NCBI RefSeq assembly: GCF_040954645.1
Contig: NC_092805.1
Span: 68,805,186 to 68,869,185, forward strand
Direction: 5' to 3'
DNA: 64,000 bases
Source: Diabrotica undecimpunctata
Taxonomy: Eukaryota > Arthropoda > Insecta > Coleoptera > Chrysomelidae
Shown: in pieces, positions 54,481 through 64,000 of the stretch
Layout of the letters: each line of letters starts with the position of its first letter
How positions within the stretch are numbered: the first letter of the stretch is position 1
Made by a program: the position numbers and the translations under genes
Notes under the pieces: model-generated
Told to the model about the DNA's origin: nothing
Seen by the model: only the letters and a program-made list of their open reading frames with translations
Database searches by the model: none

Positions 54481-55275
54481 CAAATATTAACAAAAACTAC
54501 TAAACGCACCAAATAAGGAAATAAATAGGCCAATAAATATGAATTTAAGGAAACAGCAAAAAATTAGTGGCGGCAGAATGCATATCTATACTCAATGTCT
54601 GGTCTGTTGTAAAAAACAAGTATATAGTCGCAAATTAGTACTGCAGACGGCACAAATTCTTATAAGTCTCATCTCGTAGTGTGTAATAGGTACTTTAGAT
54701 ATATCATGACTCAGAAATATTGAAAATGTTTTCTCGATCTGCTAGTAACAATAGCATCCGTTACTCATAAGTGTACGTTTGAGCTGTATGTTTTTCGCAA
54801 AATTAGTGGAGGCTGTAGTATCCAGTTACAACTTGCGACATATCTAGGCAAGAGATATCCAAGAACCTGGCAGAGAAGGTAAAGTTTGTTTAGCAGAAAA
54901 TGGTTGACTTCAATTAGTGCGGTCGTAAATATTATTAAATTTATCTGACTTGATCCATTGTTAAGACCGGGCCGGAGCGATAAGCAAACGAGGTAGACAG
55001 AGTTGGTCTTTTGATAATTAACACTGACTAGACGGAACTCCTATAATAAAGCAAAGGATCCACAAAATTTACATTAATTACGACGACAAAAACAAAAAAA
55101 CGGATGTAAAATACTGCTTTGACTTATATACCCGAAATTTATGTTTTCAAATTAGTTTTAAAATAAATTAAATCTATTTTTATTGCTAATATTATAAAAA
55201 AACAAACATTAATAATAATTTGTGGTTCTGAAAAGAACCTTGTTTTTTAAACGTAACATTTGTAGATTTGATAAC
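54481..55275. other. no gene recognised
   Basis: Intermediate composition and no frame. It may include a decayed end of the adjacent Tc1/mariner-like element, but no terminal inverted repeat was found. Confidence 0.35.
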
Positions 55276-55709
55276 AGTATCACTCCACACATAGTTCTGT
55301 TTCGCTATCGCTATCCTCATTTAAATTAATTATGATCGGTTCAATTATATTATGATCTACATAAACATATGAATTTTCTTTACTTATTACGTGTCGAACT
55401 GAATTTCTCCAACTACTTGGAAGAATATCATTACCACATTTTCTTATTAACTCTACAACAGTACTACTTAACGTTGGAGAAATATTTTGTGACCTCAAGT
55501 TAGACTTCAATTCGTGCCACATATGTTCTATGGGATTAAACATACAACAATAGAGTGGAACCCGCAGCACTGTATGTCTCATTTTCTTTGCCAATATATC
55601 ACAAAAATATACTTTTTTATAGAAAATGCCTTTAAAACTTCTAAAAGCTCTTGTTTGGTGTAATATTCTTCAAAATACATATCATTCGTCTGCATGTAAT
55701 TTTGAATTT

Positions 55710-55713
55710 CCAG
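55710..55713. repeat. target-site duplication CCAG (left) of Harbinger-type element
   Basis: CCAG before GGGTCG. A matching CCAG follows at 56509-56512. Removing the element and one CCAG restores the host reading frame across the site. Confidence 0.8.
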
Positions 55714-56508
55714 GGGTCGTATTTTCGAATTCGTTCGAGCATATTTCGCATACGAAATTAGAAGAAATTCGCTCGAAATCCAGTTTTTTATATTTTCGAA
55801 TAGTGCGTATACGAATTTTTTCGTATACGACGACACGAATGGGTATGAACCATTCGAATTTCGATGATAGTATACGATCAAAGTAATTTTTGTCATTTCA
55901 GTTGTCACTGGGCCCGTGTACGTCAGATAAAATTTCATCTGATAGTTTTTAATCGTTGTTTTAGATTGAACAATACAATAAAATTTACATTAATACCTAC
56001 CATATTTTTACATTGAACTTTGTTTTTAATGGGTGGTTTAAATAATTTTTTAATAGAAAGAAATAGTTAACGCCCTTGCCGAGGCGATGATATTAGCGGA
56101 ACGAAGAGGCAAGTTTACCAACCCATTCTTAACCATCTAGAGGACTATTCGGATGTACAATTTCAAAAATTGTACAGATTAACAAGGCCCCTCACAATGG
56201 AGTTGATAGAATGGCTTTTTTTTGTTCGGCCGACACTGAACCACCATATTTCATGCCCTTTTTTACTTCTTGTTTTAGATAACAAATTCACCATAAACTA
56301 GGTTAAGTAAAACTGCCAATTATTCTTCTTTTTTTATTATTTAAGTTTTGGTTGTTCGAATTTGCAGTGTTGCCGGTGCAAATTCTTTTAGTATACGTAT
56401 AAAATTTCGAAGGACGTTCAAAAATACAGATTTAAATTCGTATACGAAATTTTTCTTTCGAGTTAACTCGTATACGAAAAAATTCGATTGAATTCGAAAA
56501 TACGACCC
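55714..56508 (+). mobile_element. non-autonomous PIF/Harbinger-type DNA transposon
   Basis: 795 bp with terminal inverted repeats GGGTCGTATTTTCGAATTCG (the first 19 bases match at the other end). Flanks show CCAG on both sides, of which CAG fits the CWG target preference reported for animal Harbingers. Subterminal regions are full of TTCGTATACGAA-type palindromes. A short transposase remnant lies at 56060-56280. It is too short to encode both Harbinger proteins, so it depended on a relative. Confidence 0.82.
56060..56280 (+). pseudogene. Harbinger transposase N-terminal remnant
   Basis: ALAEAMILAERRGKFT in one frame, then after a one-base shift NHLEDYSDVQFQKLYRLTRP, then LTMELIEWL. The LAERR...(L)EDY.D.QF..R(Y/F)RL.+....LI pattern is the N-terminal part of Harbinger transposases, upstream of the DDE core. 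Only about 70 residues are left. Confidence 0.65.
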
Positions 56509-56512
56509 CCAG
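56509..56512. repeat. target-site duplication CCAG (right)
   Basis: CCAG directly after CGACCC. Pairs with 55710-55713. Confidence 0.8.
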
Positions 56513-57339
56513 TTTAGTATAATTCGAGTTTGGAGCCTTACTTATTTGGCGACTGCGATAGCTTGCATTGTCCATTACTATCATGCTATTTTGAGAAATG
56601 TTTGGCATAAGATTATTTTTGAAAAATTCTTCAAAAAGTTCTGCCGTTGTATCTTCATGGTAGTCGACGCAGGAGTCTTAAATATTCTTTACAGAACACA
56701 GGGCATTTGGAACCCAACCATTTTCTGATCCAGCATGTAAAATTGTTATTCTTTTCCCTTTATTTGACGGAACTTTTGTTTTGCATTTACCGGAGGAATT
56801 GGCAAATCCTTTAGGTCGCATTGAATGTGTGCCAAACCATGTCTCGTCGAGGTAAATTATCGGACAATTTTCAGAACGGAATTTTCTTATCGAAGTTATA
56901 TACTCATAACGCCATTTTTGTAATCTATGAGATTTCATAATTACTTGTCTTTTGTCAATTATACGATATCGAAAGCCCATACTTTTCAAAATTTTCCATA
57001 AGCTGGTCAGGCTACAGCTTATTTGTGTTTCGTCAACATTGAGCCGTTGCGTCAGAGCTCTTAATGTAGGTATGCGTTGCTCTTCGTACATGGTATAGAC
57101 TTTTCGACGTATCAAGTCCTTATCGGCTTCGTCCATACATTTGGTGGAACTGGAATTTTTACGTTTTTTTCTTGTTTCTATGAGATTTGATGTAATTATT
57201 TTTACTGTGGTCAGAGGTATTTTCGTCAAATCGCATATTTCACTCGTAGCGGAAGTTGTGTCAAGTCCTCTTTTAAGTAAGGTAGTGTATATATAGTTTT
57301 CACAATTTGCTTTGCATCTACAGATAAATGTTTCTTCAT

Positions 57340-58091
57340 TACCGGAAAACTAGAAGAAGTCCCATTATTATTATTCCACGGACGTCACATAATGATAGAA
57401 AACGTAATGAATAAAATGAGTAATACTACTTAACACTTCCCGTGATACATAAAGACAAACAAATTTTATCAACAACTCGTATTTAAATACTGGTTGGTGT
57501 TCAGTTCCATAAACTTATTATATAAGTATCTACCTACTATATAAAAAACCCTCTTATTAGTACAGTTTTAAAACATTAAGAAATAAAGATTGACAAATTT
57601 CACCAGAAAACATATTTATATTTTACCTGAAACCGGGACTTTTATACTATTATCGCTTAACCCAGGATGTTTATAGTTGGTACTAATTGAACTCAACTAT
57701 TTACTGCTAAATAAACTTTAAGGACGTATGTCTTAGGAGCTCATATAATATTTAACGGTAAAGACTTGAAGGGAAAAAAATCAGACTGTATTAGTACGCG
57801 GAACATTATACGGATACACTATCGTAGTTTTAGTTTCCGGTGATTTTCATCAGTTGTAGTTAGTTCCCCGTACTAGGGTGTAAGCGCCCTTCTTTTCGTT
57901 TTTTTTTTTTAATTTAATTACATTTATTTAATCTTTTGGCAATCGTTTTATATTAATTGAGTGCAACACTAGATAATGTTCTTTTAATTGCACAGTAAAT
58001 AATTCATTTACGCTCCTAACTGCTGACACAAACTTTTAAAACAACTTCAAAGAAATTTGAAGAACTTAAACAAAGTAAACAAAAAGAAACA

Positions 58092-58183
<92 letters not shown>

Positions 58184-59435
58184 TTTTATGCAGTAATTAA
58201 TTTATCTATGGGTAACTAATGTTAAAAATAAACTTTAAATTTAAAATCTGATTCAATCTCTAAATCAATATCTTTACAAATCAAATCAATCAATGATACC
58301 ACAATTAACCTTGCAAGACAATGAATAGCTTATTTCCAGTTTTCTGCATCCACAATTTTTTTTTGCTATTTTTTGCTGTTAGTAGTACAGATTGGCTTAA
58401 GCCTTTTTTGTTTTCTTCCAACCCCAATTAAGTGAATTTAATAATTTTTGTTTCCACTGTTGAATTTGATGGTTGCGTCCTTAATCCATGTTGATTAGTC
58501 CCATTAGCAGTAGGGGTAGTTACGCTACAGACAATTTAGCAGTTTTTTCATTATCTTTGAAATAAGTTGTTTGTTTTGCAGACAAACACCAGAAATATTT
58601 TGATTTCTAATTTAGTAGTAGTAACACAAAAACCTAAGCTAGAAGGCTATACGAATGAAAGTTGTATAATAAGCCAATCGGCTACAATGTGACAGATTAT
58701 AGTAACAAACGACTTCCGATATAGATATATCGACACCTTCCACGTAGAATATCGTAAGTGCATTAGGTTAACTTTACATTACAGCGGTTTAAAGATTAGC
58801 TCATTGTTCATTGATGATTGTTCAATGAGATTGTTCAGTGGAACAACCAATATATTTGAAAATTTGCATATTATTTAAGAAATAGGTAGGTAATAGTCCT
58901 GTGTAGTACTTGAATTAACATTATTTCCTATTTTTGAGAAAAATATTTTACGTTGACCAACATAAAAAGTAAATTATAGTATGTAACACTTATTATGAAT
59001 TACGTTGGACACTATACAAAACTATTTGTCGTATATCATAGATACTATATTCTTCTTTGTAAAAAATGGTAAATAATTGTTTTAAGTAGTAAATAATATA
59101 TTCTACTCAAATTTGAAATATTATATATTTATTATATTTTATCAATATTCAGGGGTATATTTGGGAAAGTAGCCAATGAAAAAGCATGAAATAATTATTG
59201 ATAGAATCAAACTACCATATTTTATTGATAGAATTATCGTTATTTGTCACACAAATTCAAAAAGTAGTACCTTATTGTAATTATTTTAAGGTACCATAGT
59301 CTAAATAAATCAGGCAATAACAACTTTTAATAACCATTATTCTAAGATCCATCAACATAACGTAAATTTTAATAAAACATAAAAACCTAGTAACAAAAAA
59401 AAATATAATATAACTCACTATCACTTTTATTCTGA
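57340..59435. other. no gene recognised
   Basis: AT-rich. It includes the (TA)n tract at 58095-58180 and a poly-T run near 57899. No frames or terminal repeats are recognised. Confidence 0.4.
58095..58180. repeat. (TA)n microsatellite with TG interruptions
   Basis: TA dinucleotides with occasional tatgta units. Confidence 0.95.
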
Positions 59436-59439
59436 GTGT

Positions 59440-60640
59440 GCCCAACTTCTAAAAAGCAATGACGAATAGATACTTTTAAAGTGGATGCAGCTTACAAATA
59501 CATGGTTATGCGATTGCGGTTTTGGCCTACACAATTATCCGACCAAAATCTAAATTCATTTGTGCCTAGGTCCTTATTTTTTAGAGTAAGTTTCGTCTAA
59601 CACGTAGAAACCTCATTAGCGCCCCTTTATGCCACCCTTCATGAAGCAAGTACCTTCTTTATCCACGACATTGAAACCTGTGAAGTTGAATGTTGATAGT
59701 TTGCGTTTATAAAAAAGATAATAAAGAAAGTATTTTCTGAAAATCAAATGTAGCTGTTAATATTTTTCCCTTAGAGGTTTTAGCTTAGTTTTTATCAAAG
59801 CACTTTCTTTTATGCGTGAGATTTACTATGCAAATGTAATTCATAAATCTGTGTTTCAAGCAATGTTGGTTTAGGTTTGTTTCTTTAAATGTGACATTTA
59901 TCACATTAGTCCTTTTTGGAACGTTAAAACTCAGTTTAAAATGTTCGTTAAAAATGTCACGATATTGCCTTTCAGTATTAGCCATAGAAAAGTATACCTG
60001 CTTGTCAAACCATTCCTTGTATAAATCAAATAAGCCATGGATAGCCAAATCGCTATCCAAATAAAGATTATCACTTTCACTTCGTGTATATTGAGATTAT
60101 ACGGGTTGAATGGACTTGATGTGATCACAAACACTTTTGACAACGTCTTCGGTTATCACCTTACGATGATTGTGATGGAATTTCTGATCTATTTATATCA
60201 AACCACTAGTAACGTCTAGTTTTTCCAAAGCTAGACAAACTGTTCACTTATAGAGAAAGTATTTAAAACGCCTTTTTACAAACAGATATAAATTCGTCCT
60301 TATCACCTCTCTTCACTTTCAGTTTATAAATGAGAGTAAAATTGCGCCTTGATACTGTATCAGTAAAAACCCTTCGTTTTTTTTTGTTTTAGTACTAAGT
60401 AAGCTACAAAACCCCATTGCTTTTTTCCCTCTTACCTAAATTCCAAAATTTATTGAAAATGGAAATCCTTTCATCGATACTAATTTTTGAAGAACATTTT
60501 TGTCTACAATTTTCTGGACACATCGGTTTTAATGATTTCGCAAACTGGTTGTACCATCACGACTTTTATATGATTTACCTGTATTTTTTAGTCTCTTTCT
60601 TGTATTATTAATCCAAGATGCAACATGTCGACGTCTGATG
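59440..60640 (-). pseudogene. unknown insect multicopy gene family, copy B
   Basis: The minus strand from about 60625 reads ASWINNTRKRLKNTGKSYKS, then RDGTTSLRNH. This is the W..N.RK+++N.G+.Y block, a counterpart of STWKSNVTKEKRRLGEEY in copy A. Then CVQKIVDKNVLQKL, VSRRNFTLIYKLKVKRGDKD, HRKVITEDVVKSVCDHIKSI, LYLDSDLAIHGLFDLYKEWF and ERQYRDIFNEHFKLSFNVPK (open, 60060-59785) follow. Near 59690-59640 comes LSTFNFTGFNVVDKEGTCFM, matching CTFNVTVYNDSTAEGSCFMW of copy A'. The cysteine cluster of copy A is degraded here. Numerous stops. The 5' end abuts a Penelope-like element. Confidence 0.6.
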
Positions 60641-60644
60641 TTGC

Positions 60645-61526
60645 CTAAATCCTTTCGAGAAACCTGTTTTCGTTTCCGAAAGACACCGAAGACATCGGTG
60701 CGTTAGCTCGACGTTTCGGCTCCCAATTTAGAGCCATTTTCAAGAGTGATGATATGGTTCCGTTCGAGTTCGGGGTCTCAATCTGCCTACTCCCTCGAGA
60801 CGTACCAGTATCGTGTTCTGTATAAATACAAGAACTGTCTCTCGGCACTGAGGTCTCAAACTGCCTACTCCTCAGTGTCGAATGACAACCGGTCTTACCC
60901 TGTGTGGCTGCTTTTATACCATCCGTATGCGCGGGAACGGTATGCGCTGACGTGGCCTGAGCGGTGTGGGTTGGCGTGGGGGTTCGCTGAAGCAACGGTC
61001 GCCATGTTGCCGGCAGTCGTTTTGCATCATCGCGCGTGTTTAAACTGTTTGGCCGTATTTCGATCTCGATGGCTTCACGAATGATTCTTGATTTTAAGGA
61101 GCGAATGGGAGCGATGGTTTTTGCTTTTTCGAAATCTATTTTGTGACCTGTCTGAATATGATGTTGGGCTAGGGCTGAAGTGGTATCGGAATGTTTGACT
61201 GATAGAGAATGTTCATAAATACGGTTATAGATTCGTCGGTTTGTCTGTCCTACGTATGTACGTAGGCAACTGGAACAAGGTATCTTGTAGACACCATGGT
61301 CTTCATTGGGGATTTGGTCTTTTACGGATCTGACGAGATTGGACAATTTGGAGTGAGTAGTGAAGATGGTTTTGATATTTAGAGGGATAAGAGTTCTACT
61401 GATCTTATCAGTGACACCTTTAATGAAAGGTAGAAAGATTTTGGGTTGATCCGGCGGCAAGGTTTCTTTTTTGGATGGAGTGGGGTTTAGAAGTTTTTGA
61501 ATGCTTCTATTGATTTGTAGACACAA
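60645..61526 (-). CDS. GIY-YIG nuclease frame of third Penelope-like copy
   Basis: 293 codons open. The RT-to-nuclease linker (KIFLPFIKGVTDKISRTLIP) is followed at about residues 78-98 by GVYKIPCSSCLRTYVGQTNR (GIY-YIG core), then R+.EH (RIYEHSLSV), LAQHHIQTGHKIDFEKA (His) and IIREAIEIEI (Glu). The C-terminal 110 residues are low-complexity (Thr/Pro/His) and contain the translated 3' hammerhead-like motif. Core nuclease residues look intact, but the matching RT is broken upstream. Confidence 0.8.
   Translation of the reverse strand: MCLQINRSIQKLLNPTPSKKETLPPDQPKIFLPFIKGVTDKISRTLIPLNIKTIFTTHSKLSNLVRSVKDQIPNEDHGVYKIPCSSCLRTYVGQTNRRIYNRIYEHSLSVKHSDTTSALAQHHIQTGHKIDFEKAKTIAPIRSLKSRIIREAIEIEIRPNSLNTRDDAKRLPATWRPLLQRTPTPTHTAQATSAHTVPAHTDGIKAATQGKTGCHSTLRSRQFETSVPRDSSCIYTEHDTGTSRGSRQIETPNSNGTISSLLKMALNWEPKRRANAPMSSVSFGNENRFLERI
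60709..60746 (-). other. hammerhead-like motif at 3' end of third Penelope copy
   Basis: The minus strand has CTCTTGAAAATGGCTC, a loop, then GAGCCGAAACGTCG. GGCTC/GAGCC form a perfect 5-bp stem II between imperfect core halves. Confidence 0.45.
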
Positions 61527-62075
61527 AAGTAAAATGTAAACACAAAGAGTGTTTGTCTTATTGATTTGATTTCGGATGACCTGTGATTGTTGTCGCTAAG
61601 TCTTATGGAACGAGAAATAAGAGTGTTGATGACTGAATTAAGTTGGGCGGGGTGATGATGTGACTGGACATTGAGATAGCTGTTTATATAAGTGGGTTTC
61701 CGGTACAGGGAATAGGAAAAACTGTAAGGTGGATTTTTCTGAATAAGAACATCAAAGAATGGCAAAGACGCTTCAGACTCAACTTCCATCGTGAATTGAA
61801 TCCTGGGATGTATTCCATTCAGGTGGGAGAGGAAGAGATCTAATGTGTCTTTACCATGGGGCCAAATGACAAAGGTGTCATCAACGTACCGTAATCAGCA
61901 GGTGGGTCTGAGATTTGACGAGGACAAGGCTACTGTTTCGAAATGTTCCATGTAGATATCTGCTATTACGGGAGACATGGGCGATCCCATTGGGGTACCT
62001 TTGATTTGACGATAGAAATGATTTTGGAACGTAAAATATGTATTAGACAATGTAAGAGATAATGTAACTTTATAT

Positions 62076-62479
62076 AAGAAAAACGACTAGTTGACTCGTT
62101 TGGAAAAAATATAAATATGTTTGGATGGTTTGAAGTCAATAAAAAGGGGCTAATTAGATAACTATTTTTAATACTCAAGCTTTCAATTGTGTTTACAATT
62201 CTTTTCAAGAGCTAAAATAATACAAAATATTTTATAAAGTGTATAGTTTTTCGTATAGTTTTTTATCTCTTTTATTACTTTTATATTTAAGTGTTAAATA
62301 TTTCTATTGTCCGATCTTTTACAGTTCTTGTTTTTTTTTAATAATTTTATATTATTGGCATGCAGTTTAGAGGTTTTGGGTATTTTTATATTTGAACATA
62401 CATTTTTGACTGAAGATATTATTTTTTCAGTTATACAGTTTCTTGGTTCGTTCATTTTCATTTCTTTCAATGTCTCTAC
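62076..62479. other. no gene recognised
   Basis: AT-rich gap between the Penelope truncation point and the next LINE fragment. Confidence 0.4.
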
Positions 62480-62870
62480 AGATTTTTGTCAATAATTGGT
62501 CTTGTTTGATAAGTTTGTTACCATAGTTTTCATATTTATTGTAGGCATTGCTCTGATCAATCTAAGATCACTTCTAATATAAAATTTGTTTAGTGCTATC
62601 ACATCGGTGCATAGGTTCCCATTATTGGAGACAATACAACCTATTATATTTTTAGTCGCCTTTTGCAAGAACTTTTGGTTTTTTAAATAAGGTATTTTTT
62701 GAAAAAGATTTTTGGTGTTTAAGTTAATCCATAACATTTCTCCTTTATCTTTCTTTTTTGTCTTATCCCAAGTCTCTTTGTTCTTTTGTCCTGATTTTTG
62801 CATTAGGATATGCAAGCAAGCAATTATGTTTAACATAGCCTGGTTGACTTGCACATCCCTTTACTACTAC
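62480..62870 (-). pseudogene. LINE endonuclease-domain fragment
   Basis: An open minus-strand piece ends NIIGCIVSNNGNLCTDVIAL, then NKFYIRSDLRLIRAMPTINM. This corresponds to N.IDYI+.N.R...TDV..+N....GSDHRL+R of LINE endonucleases. The catalytic pair reads SDLR instead of SDHR. Upstream, LHILMQKSGQKNKETW corresponds to DFNAK.G....ET. Confidence 0.65.
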
Positions 62871-63129
62871 TACTAAATATAGTTCTCCTGGAGACGTAAT
62901 TTGACCTATTTGATGTTTAAAAGTCCTTTTTCTAACTCACTTCATTTATTAGACCTCATAGTTAGTTTCTATATTATATGTGACAACATAAAATGGAGAT
63001 CTCTCTACTTATTGAGGACTTCGTCCTTTTTTATAGTTTCAGTTGAATATTTGCCTCCATGAGGAATCTATGGGACTGGCCGATTACTCAGTGTCAGATT
63101 CTGAGTATGTAACCCTTCTTTTTCTTTAG

Positions 63130-63800
63130 GTGCCGTGATCGTATTTAGACGTTAGCTGTCATCATGTTTACAATTTCCTGTAACCTTCCTCTATCGGCTG
63201 CTGTGCGAAATAATTCTTCTGCGTATTATACGGCAAAGTAGATGATATTTGGGTCTTATATATGGCTAAAGTATTTTGTCTTTCTTCTCTTTTTAGTGTT
63301 TGTGAGCAGGCGTTCTAAATTCATTATTTTAAGAACATCTTTATTGAAAGAGTGCGAATCCTATATTTTTTAGGATCCGTCGAATGCACCACAATTCGAA
63401 TGCTTCTAATTTATTAAGCATTGTCTCACAACCATATAATGGAATAGACCACATAACGTTTCAGGACCTTCTTGTGAATATGTATCGACAGCTTTCTGTT
63501 AGGTACATAAAACTGGTTTTCAGATCATAAAAGCCTTACGTGATATTTCGGTCCTGGTTCTGATCTTTTCACAAAAGTCATAATTTACCATTTAACCAGC
63601 TGCCAAGATATTTAAAATGGTTAACGTATTCTATCTTCTTTCCATTAAGCGAAAGCAGACCTTGATCTATATTAATTTTTCCAACTGCCATCCACTTTGT
63701 CTTTAAAATGTTAATTTTAAGGCCTCTCCGATAAATTGCTTCACTGACTAGATTTACTAATGTAAACTAGATATATAACCCTACTCGGCATTAAAAAGAT
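63130..63800 (-). pseudogene. LINE reverse-transcriptase C-terminal region
   Basis: The minus strand reads YRRGLKINILKTKWMAVGKI, then NIDQGLLSLNGKKIEYVNHF, then KYLGSWLN (63735-63590). Later LKRYVVYSIIWL corresponds to the K.YV.S+LLYG motif, then further decayed text to 63130. The catalytic YxDD region lies to the right of 63770 and is not recognisable. Confidence 0.7.
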
Positions 63801-64000
63801 TTTGGTAAATTTAAAACGCAACGCTTCAGATTCATCCTTTTCTAAAATGAGGAAACATCTTTTTTTCAGTCGAACAATCTGGATTAGACGCTACGTTTTG
63901 TGAAAATCCCCATGTTCGTTGTTTCGGATATGCTTATTTATTAGCGGCAGTACTTACCATATCACGATTTTTTTTAAAGGAGTACCCACTACATTTGATT
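63801..64000. other. window edge, probably decayed LINE continuation
   Basis: No clear motif. Likely the upstream part of the minus-strand LINE. Confidence 0.3.

Larger units (their letters stand above)
55280..57339 (-). pseudogene. Tc1/mariner-like DDE transposase, split by a Harbinger-type insertion
   Basis: The minus strand from ATG 57339 reads MKKHLSVDAKQIVKTIYTLP, then a frameshift near 57260. A long open piece follows (57229-56678): helix-turn-helix LTQRLNVDETQISCSLTSLW, then RYEYITSIRKFRSENCPIIY, LDETWF (first Asp, 56837-56854), and RITILHAGSENGWVPNAL. A TAA at 56678 interrupts. The frame resumes DYHEDTT..., MDNASYRSRQ (second Asp, 56561-56575) and NSNYTKL. The insertion 55714-56508 follows. 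Then come EIQNYMQTNDMYFEEYYTKQ, a frameshift near 55590, and MFNPIEHMWHELKSNLRSQN (Glu at 55526-55528). The whole DDE triad is visible, so the parent was active. The acidic C-terminus ends at 55280. Confidence 0.85.
60641..62075 (-). mobile_element. Penelope-like retroelement, third copy, 5'-truncated
   Basis: The minus strand begins near 62060 inside RT: NTYFTFQNHFYRQIKGTPMG, then SPMSPVIADIYMEHFETVAL, then RYVDDTFVIW with catalytic YVDD at 61877-61888. A TGA (61895-61897) just upstream replaces a Trp codon. The thumb reads MEVESEASLPFFDVLIQKNP (open piece 61789-61487). After a frameshift near 61540 the endonuclease frame 61526-60645 follows. It differs in sequence from the 21.8-25.5 kb pair, so it is another family. 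Confidence 0.85.

Noticed and set aside
54481..55279. Terminal inverted repeat for the Tc1/mariner-like element at 55280-57339
   Set aside because: I looked for matching inverted ends left of 55280 and right of 57339 and found none convincing by eye.

Overview
The window looks like a repeat-dense, AT-rich stretch of an insect nuclear genome, possibly a beetle. The signs are spliceosomal GT-AG introns, THAP domains, Penelope-like elements, pogo, Tc1/mariner-like and Harbinger DNA transposons, many decayed LINEs, tRNA-derived SINEs and long (TA)n tracts. I found no intact single-copy host gene, and nothing bacterial, plasmid-like or CRISPR-like. The order-level guess rests on general familiarity with such repeats, not on a search. 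Layout: 1-7.8 kb holds LINE pieces, a broken THAP gene and a decayed tRNA-Asp-like sequence. 7.9-9.8 kb is a large imperfect inverted repeat. 11.7-13.3 kb has an old gag/protease remnant and two opposed Penelope endonuclease scraps. 14.1-14.5 kb is a second THAP pseudogene that keeps an intron. 16.3-21.8 kb is a chain of LINE fragments, one split by a SINE with a clean 14-bp target duplication. 21.77-25.55 kb is a head-to-head pair of Penelope-like copies forming an inverted repeat with arms of about 1.5 kb. 25,857-32,465 is a young Ty3/gypsy-type LTR retrotransposon on the minus strand, sitting in a (TA)n tract with a 4-bp duplication. It keeps gag, protease and part of RT, but has lost RNase H and integrase and carries a mutated RT active site. 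From 33 to 47 kb lie LINE fragments on both strands, plus two copies of an insect gene family of unknown function (36.6-38.7 kb and 40.9-41.5 kb). 47,710-50,232 is a complete but dead pogo-type DNA transposon whose transposase carries a C-terminal PHD finger and whose ends are studded with copies of one 15-bp motif. 51.5-57.3 kb holds two Tc1/mariner-like transposase pseudogenes. One is split by a short Harbinger-type element whose empty site can be read directly. 59.4-62.1 kb holds a third copy of the unknown gene family abutting another Penelope-like element, and the window ends in more LINE remains. There are no operons or pathways here. The relationships are those of nested insertions, which give relative ages: the LTR element is the youngest datable event (7 substitutions between its LTRs by eye), while the LINEs and older DNA transposons are heavily mutated. 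A recurring short motif resembling a minimal hammerhead ribozyme (CTGA-x-A, short stem, GAAAC) appears about six times next to Penelope-like sequence and is the most interesting thread that crosses element boundaries.
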